Positions 53,286-61,171 of a stretch of DNA of 64,000 nt are shown one piece after another. How positions within the stretch are numbered: position 1 is the first letter of the stretch; the number at the start of each line of letters is the position of its first letter. The notes beneath the pieces are model-generated. The model worked only from the letters and a program-made list of their open reading frames with translations. It had not been told where the DNA came from and searched no databases. This DNA is from Kitasatospora acidiphila. GTDB lineage: Bacteria > Actinomycetota > Actinomycetes > Streptomycetales > Streptomycetaceae. The DNA lies in assembly GCF_006636205.1 (NCBI RefSeq), contig NZ_VIGB01000003.1:6946501-7010500 (forward strand). Direction: 5' to 3'. The position numbers and the translations under genes were made by a program.

Positions 53286-55379
53286 TCAGTTCAAGCCGCA
53301 GACGCTGTTCACCGCCTGGAGGTCCTCAATGCCGGCTCCAAGCTGGGTAGTGGCGACCTGGGCTGCGACGACGTCCGGGTGTACCCCGTCGGTGCTGAAG
53401 TCGCTCACGCTGGAGTTCCATCCGATAAGGGTGCCGTTTCCGGCACTCTGCTGGGCATCAGCCAAGCTGTTCAGCGCGTCGGCCCGGTTCTGCAGCGCGG
53501 ACTTCACCTTCGGATCGGTCGCTTCAGCGGCGGCGCCGCTCAGGCCGGTTGCCCGCTGGTGGTAGTAGGGGACGAGGTCCATCGGTGTCCGTGCATCCGT
53601 CTTGTTCTTGGGATCAACGACGCCAATTGCGCTGTTGCAGCCGGCGGGTTTGCCGGAACCGCCGTCGCCGCTGGTTGCTGCCACGGTGATGCCGGCCGCG
53701 CCGCCGGCCACGACGATGGCGGTTGCGACTGCCAGGGCGGGTTTGGCTTGGGCCAGTTTGAGCGCGTGGCGGCCGAAGCGCGCGATGCGTTGGGTGAGGT
53801 GGCCAGTGGAGGCCGGCGTGTGGCCGGTTGCGGCGGCCACGATGTTCTGGCCGGGGCCGGACGCCAGGATCGCCAGGGCGGCGGCCGCAGTGATGGCGTC
53901 GCCGTCCAGCAGTCTGCGGGTCTGTTCTCCGGTGTGGAGGTAGAACTCGACATCGGCCTGGGCTCCCGCCCGAGTAGCTGCGAGTTGGCCCAGTGTGTAG
54001 AGCTTGAGGGCTGCCTGCCGATGGCCGGTCTGGAGGGCCAGTGGTGCACTCGCGCGAACGAACCGGGACGCGGTGGCCCACTGTTGGGCGTCGTTGAGCC
54101 GGTCTGTGATGGCCAGCAACAGGTGTGGATCGGGCGGCGACAGGAGCGGCTGGGGGCCGCCCGAGGCAGCCTGGGTGGTCGATCCTGGGCGGGAGAGCGC
54201 TTCCAGGATGCCGCCTGCGGCCGTCGTGGGCGAGGCCGGGCCCCAGCCTTGGGACCGTACGGCTTCGGCGGCATCCGCGGTGATCTGGTAGCAATCACCC
54301 TGGGAGGTGACCAGGCGCCGGTCGTACAGTTCCCGATCGACCCCGCTGGTCTGCAGGTTGCCGGTGACGGGGGCGAACCAGTGCGGTGACAGGGGTGTGC
54401 CGAAGGTCTCGAGTGCGACCAGGACCTGCCGGGCGGGTTCGCTCAGTGCCACGGCGAGGATCTCGGCCTGCTCCGCTGGGCTGACGGTTGCAGGATCGGT
54501 CGGACCGGGCTGCTCGAAGGGCTCCTCGCTGGTTCTGGCGCGCCAGCCGTCGGAGCTTCGAATGAACGCGGCGTACTGGAGAAGGCGTTGCGGTAGGCCC
54601 TCGGCCATGGCGTAGGCCTGGTCGAACTGAAGGTTGCGCAAGCCGATCGGGCCGAGTCGTAAGCCGAGTTCAGCGCTGAGGAGTTCGGCTGCGGCTGCGC
54701 GGGTCAGCGGTTGGACGAGATGAGCTGCCTCGCGGTCAGGCAGGGTCTCGTACTGGGAGGTGATGAGGAAGGTGCACTTGGGGAACGTCTCCAGGAGCCG
54801 GGAGAGGCTCTCGGTGCTGAGTGTGCAGTCGATCAGTGTGATGTGCGCCGACAGCTCACGGACAGCGGCACGTAGCTCAGCTTCATCGACCTGGCGGAGG
54901 AAGAGCTGGCCGTAGAGCAGTCTGGCCAGACGGTCGTACAGGTCGGCAAGGGTCTCCTGCTGCCCGGTCTGCGGCACCAGCACGGTACCCCGGATGCCGC
55001 GTTGCGCCAGGCGCCCGTTCACGGCCAGAGCGATCGCCTGCTTGCCAGTGCTCGGGCGGCCGTACAGCTGGACGCTGTGCTGGACGGTCAGTTGGTCGAC
55101 CACTTGCGTCACGAGCTCGTCCCGGCCGAACAGTTCGGCCCGGGCCGGTGGGGTCAGCTCCGGGAGCCGGCGCACCGGCAGCTCCAGCACGCTGGGTGTG
55201 GCGACGAACCCGCCTTCCACGTAGATGACGTTCGTCGTGTAGTGCCCGATGCTGACGATGCCCCGTTGGTCGCCCTGGACCACGACCGAGCTGGCGGCAC
55301 CGTCGTTTTCGCTCGGCGAACCATGCCGCCCTGACTGGTGCTCAGGGACTGGGACCGGGTTCATCGGGTCGGTGCTCAT
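53286..55379 (-). CDS. membrane-anchored NLR-like NTPase with an N-terminal amyloid-like motif
   Basis: A 697-residue STAND NTPase. Residues 29-52 carry a beta motif (SSVVVQGDQRGIVSIG) that matches the C-terminal motif of the upstream gene product. The nucleotide-binding domain starts with AELFGRDELV, Walker A LYGRPSTGKQAIAL near 110, a degenerate Walker B ITLIDC, FLITSQY and the NB-ARC GLP (AMAEGLPQRLLQYAA). A winged-helix-like part and a helical repeat region follow to about 545. One transmembrane helix (~547-569) leads to a ~120-residue extracytoplasmic tail with cysteines at about 581 and 694. A membrane-anchored NLR with an outside domain is unusual and suggests sensing of an envelope signal. 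ATG overlaps the upstream stop (ATGA). Confidence 0.8.
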   Translation of the reverse strand: MSTDPMNPVPVPEHQSGRHGSPSENDGAASSVVVQGDQRGIVSIGHYTTNVIYVEGGFVATPSVLELPVRRLPELTPPARAELFGRDELVTQVVDQLTVQHSVQLYGRPSTGKQAIALAVNGRLAQRGIRGTVLVPQTGQQETLADLYDRLARLLYGQLFLRQVDEAELRAAVRELSAHITLIDCTLSTESLSRLLETFPKCTFLITSQYETLPDREAAHLVQPLTRAAAAELLSAELGLRLGPIGLRNLQFDQAYAMAEGLPQRLLQYAAFIRSSDGWRARTSEEPFEQPGPTDPATVSPAEQAEILAVALSEPARQVLVALETFGTPLSPHWFAPVTGNLQTSGVDRELYDRRLVTSQGDCYQITADAAEAVRSQGWGPASPTTAAGGILEALSRPGSTTQAASGGPQPLLSPPDPHLLLAITDRLNDAQQWATASRFVRASAPLALQTGHRQAALKLYTLGQLAATRAGAQADVEFYLHTGEQTRRLLDGDAITAAAALAILASGPGQNIVAAATGHTPASTGHLTQRIARFGRHALKLAQAKPALAVATAIVVAGGAAGITVAATSGDGGSGKPAGCNSAIGVVDPKNKTDARTPMDLVPYYHQRATGLSGAAAEATDPKVKSALQNRADALNSLADAQQSAGNGTLIGWNSSVSDFSTDGVHPDVVAAQVATTQLGAGIEDLQAVNSVCGLN

Positions 55380-55789
55380 CGGCGCTGCACATTCACTGCT
55401 TGGTCACCAGTGGAGATGATGCCGGAGTTCGTTCCGCCTACCGCGACACTCCGATCACCGGCCGCGTGCACGGTGGCACCCGGGGGCAGCAACTCGGCCA
55501 ACTCGGCGGCGAATTGCTGGTCACCGACGAGTACCTGCCTGATCTGGAAACGCAGTGCGGCGAGCGCGTCGGGATCACCGCCGGCCTCCGCAAGGTCGGA
55601 CACCGCATTGCGCACCGGCACCGGCTCAGGGCGCCGCCGCAGGATGCGGTCGAGCAGGCGCTGGCCCAACCGGATGGTCTCATCGGCCGCTGCGTCCTCG
55701 GCCCTGGTCAACACACCGGTACCGTAGGCCCCGACCGCCGCTGAGATGGCTGGCACGATCTGGCCGAGCAAGGCGTCAATCTCAGGCAC
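55376..55789 (-). CDS. helical effector-like protein with C-terminal amyloid-like motif
   Basis: A 137-residue protein. Residues 1-105 are helical, with an amphipathic/hydrophobic first helix (DALLGQIVPAISAAVGAYGTG), a basic helix (RLGQRLLDRILRRRP) and LRFQIRQVLVGDQQFAAELAELLP, the look of Bell-type (HeLo-like) domains. Residues 112-135 carry RSVAVGGTNSGIISTGDQAV, which aligns without gaps with residues 29-52 of the downstream NTPase (10 of 24 identical). Start GTG 55789 with AGGGAG 6 bases upstream. By analogy with NLR/effector pairs this would be the executor, probably acting on the membrane. The function is inferred, not shown. Confidence 0.75.
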   Translation of the reverse strand: MPEIDALLGQIVPAISAAVGAYGTGVLTRAEDAAADETIRLGQRLLDRILRRRPEPVPVRNAVSDLAEAGGDPDALAALRFQIRQVLVGDQQFAAELAELLPPGATVHAAGDRSVAVGGTNSGIISTGDQAVNVQRR

Positions 55790-56051
55790 TACTGCTCCCT
55801 CTGATAGAAGCTGTCCCGAGACTGAGCGTAGCGCGGCGCACACGTGCGCGGCAGGGCAAATGACACGAACGCGGCAACATGGTAGTTGAGCGCGCGAGCC
55901 CGTCCCGTGGCGCGGCGGCGTCAGTGTGGGCGGAGCGGTCGGGATCCACGAGTGTGGCGGGCTCGAACCGCCGCGTGTGCGAGCGGAGCCCGGAATGAAC
56001 GAAGGCAAGGAGATCAGCACTCCTTGCCACTCTCAACTTATAGCGCACCGG

Positions 56052-56070
56052 GGGCCTTGCGGCAAGGCCC
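56052..56070 (+). promoter_or_regulatory. 19-bp inverted repeat, rifamycin-associated-element-like
   Basis: GGGCCTTGC-G-GCAAGGCCC: perfect 9-bp arms with a 1-bp centre, 45 bp upstream of the monooxygenase ATG. Size, symmetry and position match the rifamycin-associated element found before rifamycin-inactivation genes in streptomycetes. A TATAGC -10-like box lies just upstream at 56039-56044. Confidence 0.75.
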
Positions 56071-56114
56071 TGGTCATGCCGCAGAATCTCCGCTCGAAGC
56101 CACCACCTGCGGAC

Positions 56115-57569
56115 ATGGGGGACCCCTTGACTGACCTGATCGACGTGATCGTTGTCGGCGCCGGACCGACCGGCATGATGCTGGCCGCGGAGCTGCGGCT
56201 GCACGGGGTGCACGTCGTGGTGCTGGAGAAGTTGGCCGAGCCGACTCCGGAGACCCGTGGCCGCGGCCTGCACGCGCGCAGCGTGGAGCTGATGGACCAG
56301 CGCGGCCTGCTGGAGCAGTGCCTGGCGGTCAGTGAGAAGTTCCAGATCGGCGGAATGTTCGGCGGCGTCCACAAGGCGTGGCCGGAGGGGATCGACACGG
56401 CTCATCCGTACGGTCTGGCCATGCCGCAGCCGGCCACCGAGCGGATGCTCACCGAGCACGCCCTGGAACTCGGTGCCGAGATCCGGCGGGGCTGCGAAGT
56501 GGTCGGGGTGAGCCAGGACGAGGACGGGGTGACCGTCGAGCTGGCGGACGGCACGCGGCTGAGCGCGCGGTACCTGGTCGGGTGCGACGGTGGCCGCAGC
56601 GCGGTGCGCAAGCTGGTCGGCATCGGCTTCCCCGGCGAGCCGGCCACGGTCGAGACGCTGCTCGGCACCATGGAGCTGGCCGAGGATCCGGAGACGGTGG
56701 CCGCCGTCGTCGCGGAGGTCCGCAAGACCCAGTTGCGGTTCGGCATCATCGACGAGGGGGACGGCGTGCACCGCGTCATCGTGCCCGCCGCGGGAGTGAC
56801 CGAGGACCGCACGGCTCCGACGACCTTCGAGGAGTTCAAGCAGCAGCTGCGGGCCGTCGCGGGCACCGACTTCGGTGTGCACTCGCCGCGTTGGCTGTCC
56901 CGGTTCACCGACGCCACCCGGCAGGCCGACCGCTACCGGGCGGGCCGGGTACTGCTGGCGGGCGACGCGGCGCACATCCACCCGCCGACCGGCGGCCAGG
57001 GCCTCAACCTCGGCATCCAGGACGCGTTCAACCTGGGCTGGAAGTTGTCCGCCACGGTCAACGGCTGGGCACCGGAGGGACTGCTCGACAGCTACCACGC
57101 CGAACGGCACCCGGTGGGCGCCCGCGTACTGGACAACACCCGCGCGCAGATGACGCTGCTGGGGACCGAGCCGGGCGCGGTCGCGCTGCGGGAGCTGTTC
57201 TCGAAGCTGATGGACTTCGATGAGGTGAACCGGTACGTGACCGGGATGATCACCGCGGTCGACGTCCGCTACGACCTCGGCGAGGACGACGGTCATGAAC
57301 TGCTCGGCCGCCGCCAGCGTGACGTGCAGCTGAAGCAGGGGCGCCTGTACGGGCTGATGCACGGCGGCCGCGGCCTGCTGCTCGACCAGACCGGCCGGCT
57401 CTCGGCGGCGGGCTGGGCGGACCGGGTGGACCACGTCGTCGACGTCAGCGAGGAACTGGACGCCCCCGCCGTGCTGCTGCGGCCGGACGGCCACGTGGTG
57501 TGGGTGGGCGAGGACCAGGGGGAGCTGCTTGACACTCTGGCGAAGTGGTTCGGTGCTGCCGCCAGTTGA
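56115..57569 (+). CDS. rox: rifampicin monooxygenase-like FAD-dependent hydroxylase
   Basis: A 484-residue group A flavin monooxygenase. FAD/NADPH motifs: IVVGAGPTGMMLAAELRLHGV (GxGxxG), the DG motif YLVGCDGGRSAVRKL, and GRVLLAGDAAHIHPPTGGQGLNLGIQDAFNLGWKL (GD motif). Long blocks match my memory of the Rox rifampicin monooxygenases (GLHARSVELMDQRGLLEQ, AEVRKTQLRFG, GTDFGVHSPRWLSRF, the C-terminal VAWVGED-type tail). Rox hydroxylates the naphthyl ring of rifampicin and linearises it. Start ATG 56115; a TTG four codons later (after GGGGGA) is an alternative. The upstream RAE-like repeat supports rifamycin-inducible expression. Confidence 0.85.
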   Translation: MGDPLTDLIDVIVVGAGPTGMMLAAELRLHGVHVVVLEKLAEPTPETRGRGLHARSVELMDQRGLLEQCLAVSEKFQIGGMFGGVHKAWPEGIDTAHPYGLAMPQPATERMLTEHALELGAEIRRGCEVVGVSQDEDGVTVELADGTRLSARYLVGCDGGRSAVRKLVGIGFPGEPATVETLLGTMELAEDPETVAAVVAEVRKTQLRFGIIDEGDGVHRVIVPAAGVTEDRTAPTTFEEFKQQLRAVAGTDFGVHSPRWLSRFTDATRQADRYRAGRVLLAGDAAHIHPPTGGQGLNLGIQDAFNLGWKLSATVNGWAPEGLLDSYHAERHPVGARVLDNTRAQMTLLGTEPGAVALRELFSKLMDFDEVNRYVTGMITAVDVRYDLGEDDGHELLGRRQRDVQLKQGRLYGLMHGGRGLLLDQTGRLSAAGWADRVDHVVDVSEELDAPAVLLRPDGHVVWVGEDQGELLDTLAKWFGAAAS

Positions 57570-57581
57570 TCCGCGTAGCAG

Positions 57582-57609
57582 GGGGTGGGCGGCCGGCACC
57601 GCCCACCCC
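57582..57609. terminator. bidirectional terminator between rox and htpG
   Basis: GGGGTGGGCGG-CCGGCA-CCGCCCACCCC, a perfect 11-bp stem with a 6-base loop, between convergent genes. Confidence 0.85.
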
Positions 57610-57617
57610 GCTAGGCG

Positions 57618-59537
57618 TCAGACGGTGCGGGCCAGCCGGTCCGCCATCAGCTTGATGAACCGCGACGGGTCACTGGGCTGACCGCCCTCGGCGAGCAGTG
57701 CCATGCCGTAGAGCAGCTCGGCGGTCTCGGGCAGCCCCGGGTCGTCCGCGCGCTCGGTGTGCGCCTGGTTGAGGCCGGTGACCAGCGGGTGGCCCGGGTT
57801 GAGCTCCAGGATCCGCTTGGCGCGCGGGAGTTCCTGGCCCATCGCCTTGTACATGGCCTGCAGCGCCGGGGTCGCGTCGAAGGTGTCCGAGACCACGCAG
57901 GCCGGCGACACGGTCAGGCGGGTGGAGAGGCGGACCTCCTTGACCTCCTCCCCGAGCTGCTCGGTCATCCAGCCGAGCAGCCCAGCGAACTCCTGCTGCC
58001 GCTTCTCGCGTTCGCCCTCGGCCTCCGGCGTCTGGTCGTCCGAGCCGTCCAGGTCGATCTCGCCCTTGGCGACCGAGCGCAGCTGCTTGCCGTCGAACTC
58101 CGGGACGGCCTCCACCCACAGCTCGTCCACCGGGTCGGTGAGCAGCAGCACCTCGATGCCCTTGGCCCGGAACGCCTCCATGTGCGGGGAGTTCTCGATG
58201 GCCTGCCGGGAGTCGCCGGTGAGGTAGTAGACGTGCTCCTGGCCCTCCTTCATCCGCTCCATGTACTCGCGCAGCGTGGTCGGCTTCTCATCGTCGTGAG
58301 TGGAGGCGAAGGAGGAGACGGCGAGGATGGTCTCGCGGTTCTCGCCGTCGCTGAGCAGGCCCTCCTTGAGCACCCGGCCGAACTCCCGCCAGAAGACGGC
58401 GTACTTGTCGGCATCGCCCGCCATCAGGTCCTTGACGGTGGAGAGCACCTTCTTGGCCAGCCGGCGGCGCATCAGCTGGATCTGCCGGTCCTGCTGGAGG
58501 ATCTCGCGGGAGACGTTGAGCGACAGGTCCGCCGCGTCCACCACACCCTTGACGAACCGCAGGTACGGCGGCATCAGCGCCTCGCAGTCGTCCATCACGA
58601 AGACGCGCTTCACATAGAGCTGGATGCCGCGCTGGTAGTCCCTCGTGAACATGTCGTGCGGCGCGCGCGACGGCACGAACAGCAGCGCCTGGTACTCGAA
58701 GGTGCCCTCGGCCTGCAGCCGGATGGTCTCCAGCGGCTCGGTCCAGTCGTGGCTGAGGTGCTTGTAGAGCTCGTGGTACTCCTCGTCCGACACCTCGTCA
58801 CGGGAGCGGGCCCACAGCGCCTTCATGGAGTTGAGGGTCTCCGGCTCCGCCTGCTCGCCGCCCTCGGCCTGCTCCTCGCCCCCGGCCGGGACGGCCATCC
58901 GGATCGGCCAGGTGATGAAGTCCGAGTACTTCTTGACGATCTGCCGGATCTGCCACGGCGCCGCGTAGTCGTGCAGCTGGTCCTCGGTGTCGGCGGGCCG
59001 CAGCTTCAGCGTCACCGAGGTGCCCTGCGGCGCCTCGTCGAGCCGCTCCAGCGTGTAGCTGCCCTCGCCGGTCGACGACCACCGGGTGCCCTCGGTCTCC
59101 CCGGCCCGCCTGGTCACCAGCACGACCTCGTCGGCCACCATGAAGCTGGAGTAGAACCCGACCCCGAACTGCCCGATCAGCCCCTCCGCCGCCCCGGCGT
59201 CCTTGGCCTCCTGCAGCTCCTTGACGAACTTCGCGGTGCCCGAGTTGGCGATGGTGCCGATGAGGTGGATCACCTCGTCGTACGACATGCCGATCCCGTT
59301 GTCCCGAACGGTCAGCGTCCGGGACTCGGGGTCGGTCACCAACTCGATGTGCAGGTCCGACACATCGGCACCCGCCGCCTCGTCCCGCAGTGCCGCGAGC
59401 CGCAACTTGTCCAGCGCATCCGAGGCGTTGGAGATCAGCTCGCGCAGGAACACGTCCTTGTTCGAGTAGATCGAGTGGATCACCATCTGCAGCAGTTGCC
59501 GCGCTTCCACCTGGAACTCGAACGTCTCAGTCGCCAT
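57618..59537 (-). CDS. htpG: molecular chaperone HtpG (Hsp90)
   Basis: A 639-residue Hsp90. The GHKL ATPase domain shows FLRELISNASDALDKLR, VRDNGIGMSYDEVI and GQFGVGFYSSFMV. The middle domain has LYVKRVFVMDDCEALMPPYLRFVKGVVDAADLSLNVSREILQQD, and the C-terminal dimerisation domain ends at LADRLARTV. Length and motifs are normal. Start at the ATG of MATETFEFQ with AGGAGG 11 bases upstream. ATP-dependent folding of client proteins in the cytosol. Confidence 0.97.
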   Translation of the reverse strand: MATETFEFQVEARQLLQMVIHSIYSNKDVFLRELISNASDALDKLRLAALRDEAAGADVSDLHIELVTDPESRTLTVRDNGIGMSYDEVIHLIGTIANSGTAKFVKELQEAKDAGAAEGLIGQFGVGFYSSFMVADEVVLVTRRAGETEGTRWSSTGEGSYTLERLDEAPQGTSVTLKLRPADTEDQLHDYAAPWQIRQIVKKYSDFITWPIRMAVPAGGEEQAEGGEQAEPETLNSMKALWARSRDEVSDEEYHELYKHLSHDWTEPLETIRLQAEGTFEYQALLFVPSRAPHDMFTRDYQRGIQLYVKRVFVMDDCEALMPPYLRFVKGVVDAADLSLNVSREILQQDRQIQLMRRRLAKKVLSTVKDLMAGDADKYAVFWREFGRVLKEGLLSDGENRETILAVSSFASTHDDEKPTTLREYMERMKEGQEHVYYLTGDSRQAIENSPHMEAFRAKGIEVLLLTDPVDELWVEAVPEFDGKQLRSVAKGEIDLDGSDDQTPEAEGEREKRQQEFAGLLGWMTEQLGEEVKEVRLSTRLTVSPACVVSDTFDATPALQAMYKAMGQELPRAKRILELNPGHPLVTGLNQAHTERADDPGLPETAELLYGMALLAEGGQPSDPSRFIKLMADRLARTV

Positions 59538-59664
59538 GACCGGCGCTTCCTCCTGGCTCAACAAAGGGACACGTACTGCTGAGCACTGTAGATCAGCGAC
59601 GGGTGGTAGGCGCAGGGTTGGCGCGGATCGGGCCGGGATGGCCAGCGCGGACCAGACCGCGGCG

Positions 59665-60615
59665 TCACGTCGGCATGACGGGTGTGAGCAGCGAGATCTG
59701 GCGCTGGACGCCGTCGTCGCCGCCGAGTTCGGGGAAGTGGCGGGCGTCGCGGGTGCAGAGGGCGGCGAGTTCGGCCTCGCGGTTCATGGCGGCGTAGGGG
59801 CCGGTGCCGAAGGGGTGGTACTCGAAGGATGGTCCGGCGTACTCGTCCCACTTCTGGCCGTGCACGGTGTGCCGGCGGCCGGTCGGGGTGCGGGTGAGCA
59901 GGTCGGCGACGGGGTAGAGGATGCCCTGCATGGCGGCGACGAAGAGCCGCTCCAGGTGGTAGCGGGCGCTGTGGCCGTTGTCCTGCATGTCGTCGGTCGG
60001 GTGGGCGTAGAGCGTGTCCAGCAGGTGCATGGTGTAGGTGAAGGCGGCGTTGAAGAGCGTCATCAGGTCCCAGAGCGGCTCGGTCGGCCAGGGCTTGTTC
60101 TGGTCCTTGCGGGCGTAGTCGGCCACTTTGGGGTTCTTGGCGAGCATCGCGACCGCGAGCGGGCTGTCGATGTCGACCTCCTTCTCCGGTTCGCCGTCGC
60201 CGATCCCGATGCCTTCCACCCGGTTGTAGATCCGCTCGAACTTGACGTAGTGGGAGTACTCCTCCAGGCCGTCCCGTGGGCTGATCGGGTTGCGCGGCAC
60301 CGTGCCGCCCGACTTGGGGCTGCCCTCACCCTGGTCGATGATCTCGTTGAGGGCCTTCAGTGCGCTCTTCAGATCGGTCACCACCACGGTCTTGCCGCCG
60401 CCGTTCTGGTTCCAGTAGCCCCGCTGGTACTGGCGGTTCGCGCCGGCCTTGTTCCAGGTGATCTTGAGGAAGTTCTCGGTCAGCGCCTCGAAGAAGTCCA
60501 CCTCGGGCCAGTGGGTGCGGATGTGCCGCAGATGGGGGCTGCGTAAGCCGACCCCGAAGCCGAGCCGCCGGGTGTCGACCGGGGCGACCTCAGGGACGGG
60601 GACGGCCTCAGGCAC
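59665..60615 (-). CDS. DUF692-start / ferritin-like fusion protein
   Basis: A 316-residue protein that joins two unrelated parts. After an 18-residue VPEAVPVPEV tail, residues ~14-50 read LGFGVGLRSPHLRHIRTHWP and then DFFEALTENFL, the exact start of a DUF692 (MbnB/TglH-like) TIM-barrel iron enzyme. From about residue 52 it continues as the second half of a VioB-type ferritin-like protein (VVVTDLKSALKALNEIIDQGEG, GLEEYSHYVKFERIYNRVEG, LWDLMTLFNAAFTYTMHLLDTLY, RYHLERLFVAAMQGILYPVADLLTRTP). The DUF692 barrel and the first ferritin-like helices are absent, with no frameshift at the join. GTG start overlaps the stop of the upstream Cys-rich gene by 8 bp. This could be a deletion fusion in the genome or an assembly join. 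Confidence 0.7.
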   Translation of the reverse strand: MPEAVPVPEVAPVDTRRLGFGVGLRSPHLRHIRTHWPEVDFFEALTENFLKITWNKAGANRQYQRGYWNQNGGGKTVVVTDLKSALKALNEIIDQGEGSPKSGGTVPRNPISPRDGLEEYSHYVKFERIYNRVEGIGIGDGEPEKEVDIDSPLAVAMLAKNPKVADYARKDQNKPWPTEPLWDLMTLFNAAFTYTMHLLDTLYAHPTDDMQDNGHSARYHLERLFVAAMQGILYPVADLLTRTPTGRRHTVHGQKWDEYAGPSFEYHPFGTGPYAAMNREAELAALCTRDARHFPELGGDDGVQRQISLLTPVMPT

Positions 60616-60937
60616 TGGTGCGGTCGTACTCGGGCACCAGGTAGTCCGGGTAGCCCTCGCCCGGGGACGGGCCGAAGGCCAGCTGCGCGTCGTACATCCG
60701 GGCCTCGAAGAGCTTGCGGGCGGTCTTCCAGACGCTCTTGCCCTTGTACGGCCCGCCGGCGAAGACCCGGCTGACGTTGATCGGGCTGGCGCAACTGCCG
60801 TTCCAGCGGCAGGCCTGCTCACCGGGGTGGGCCTGCTCGAAGTCCGAGCCGGCGTAGCCGCAGCCGCCCCGGCCGCGGCAGGCGCCCTCACCGTGGCAGA
60901 CGTGCTGCGCGGTGGCGCACTGGCCCATCCCGGCCAT
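60608..60937 (-). CDS. Cys-rich small protein coupled to the DUF692/ferritin-like gene
   Basis: A 109-residue protein with six cysteines in the first ~50 residues, in repeats of the type CHGEGACRGRGGC followed by CRWNGSC, then a Cys-free helical part (SVWKTARKLFEARMYDAQLAFGP) and a short tail. The H-x-C-x-G-x-x-x-C-x-G-x-GGC pattern is like that of Cys-rich metal-binding peptides and proteins found next to DUF692 genes (bufferin/ferritin-like neighbourhoods). The start is ATG 60937, although a second ATG lies three codons in; no strong ribosome site. The stop overlaps the GTG of the next gene. A metal-handling role is inferred from cysteines and context only. Confidence 0.65.
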   Translation of the reverse strand: MAGMGQCATAQHVCHGEGACRGRGGCGYAGSDFEQAHPGEQACRWNGSCASPINVSRVFAGGPYKGKSVWKTARKLFEARMYDAQLAFGPSPGEGYPDYLVPEYDRTSA

Positions 60938-61171
60938 CGGCGCCGTGCCCGCGAACCGTTCGACAACGGACTACACGTGCATTGTCGGGACGGGCGGCGC
61001 GGCGGCGCACCCGGGACACGGCCGGGTTCGCCCGGATGGCGGTGACCGGGGGACGGCGCTCGGGCGCCCCCGAGCAAGGGGGGCCCGCGCAGGGCGGCAC
61101 CCGCGCAAGGGACACCCGCGCAGGGCGCGCGCCCGACGGACCGCGCTAGCGGAAGGCGCCGAGCCGGCGCA
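60938..61171. other. intergenic region with GC-rich short repeats
   Basis: 234 bp between the paaK stop and the Cys-rich gene. It contains three copies of CCCGCGCA(G/A)GG (61084-61125) and an 11-bp inverted repeat CGAAC-C-GTTCG (60952-60962) that would lie in the promoter of the Cys-rich gene. No gene seen. Confidence 0.4.
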
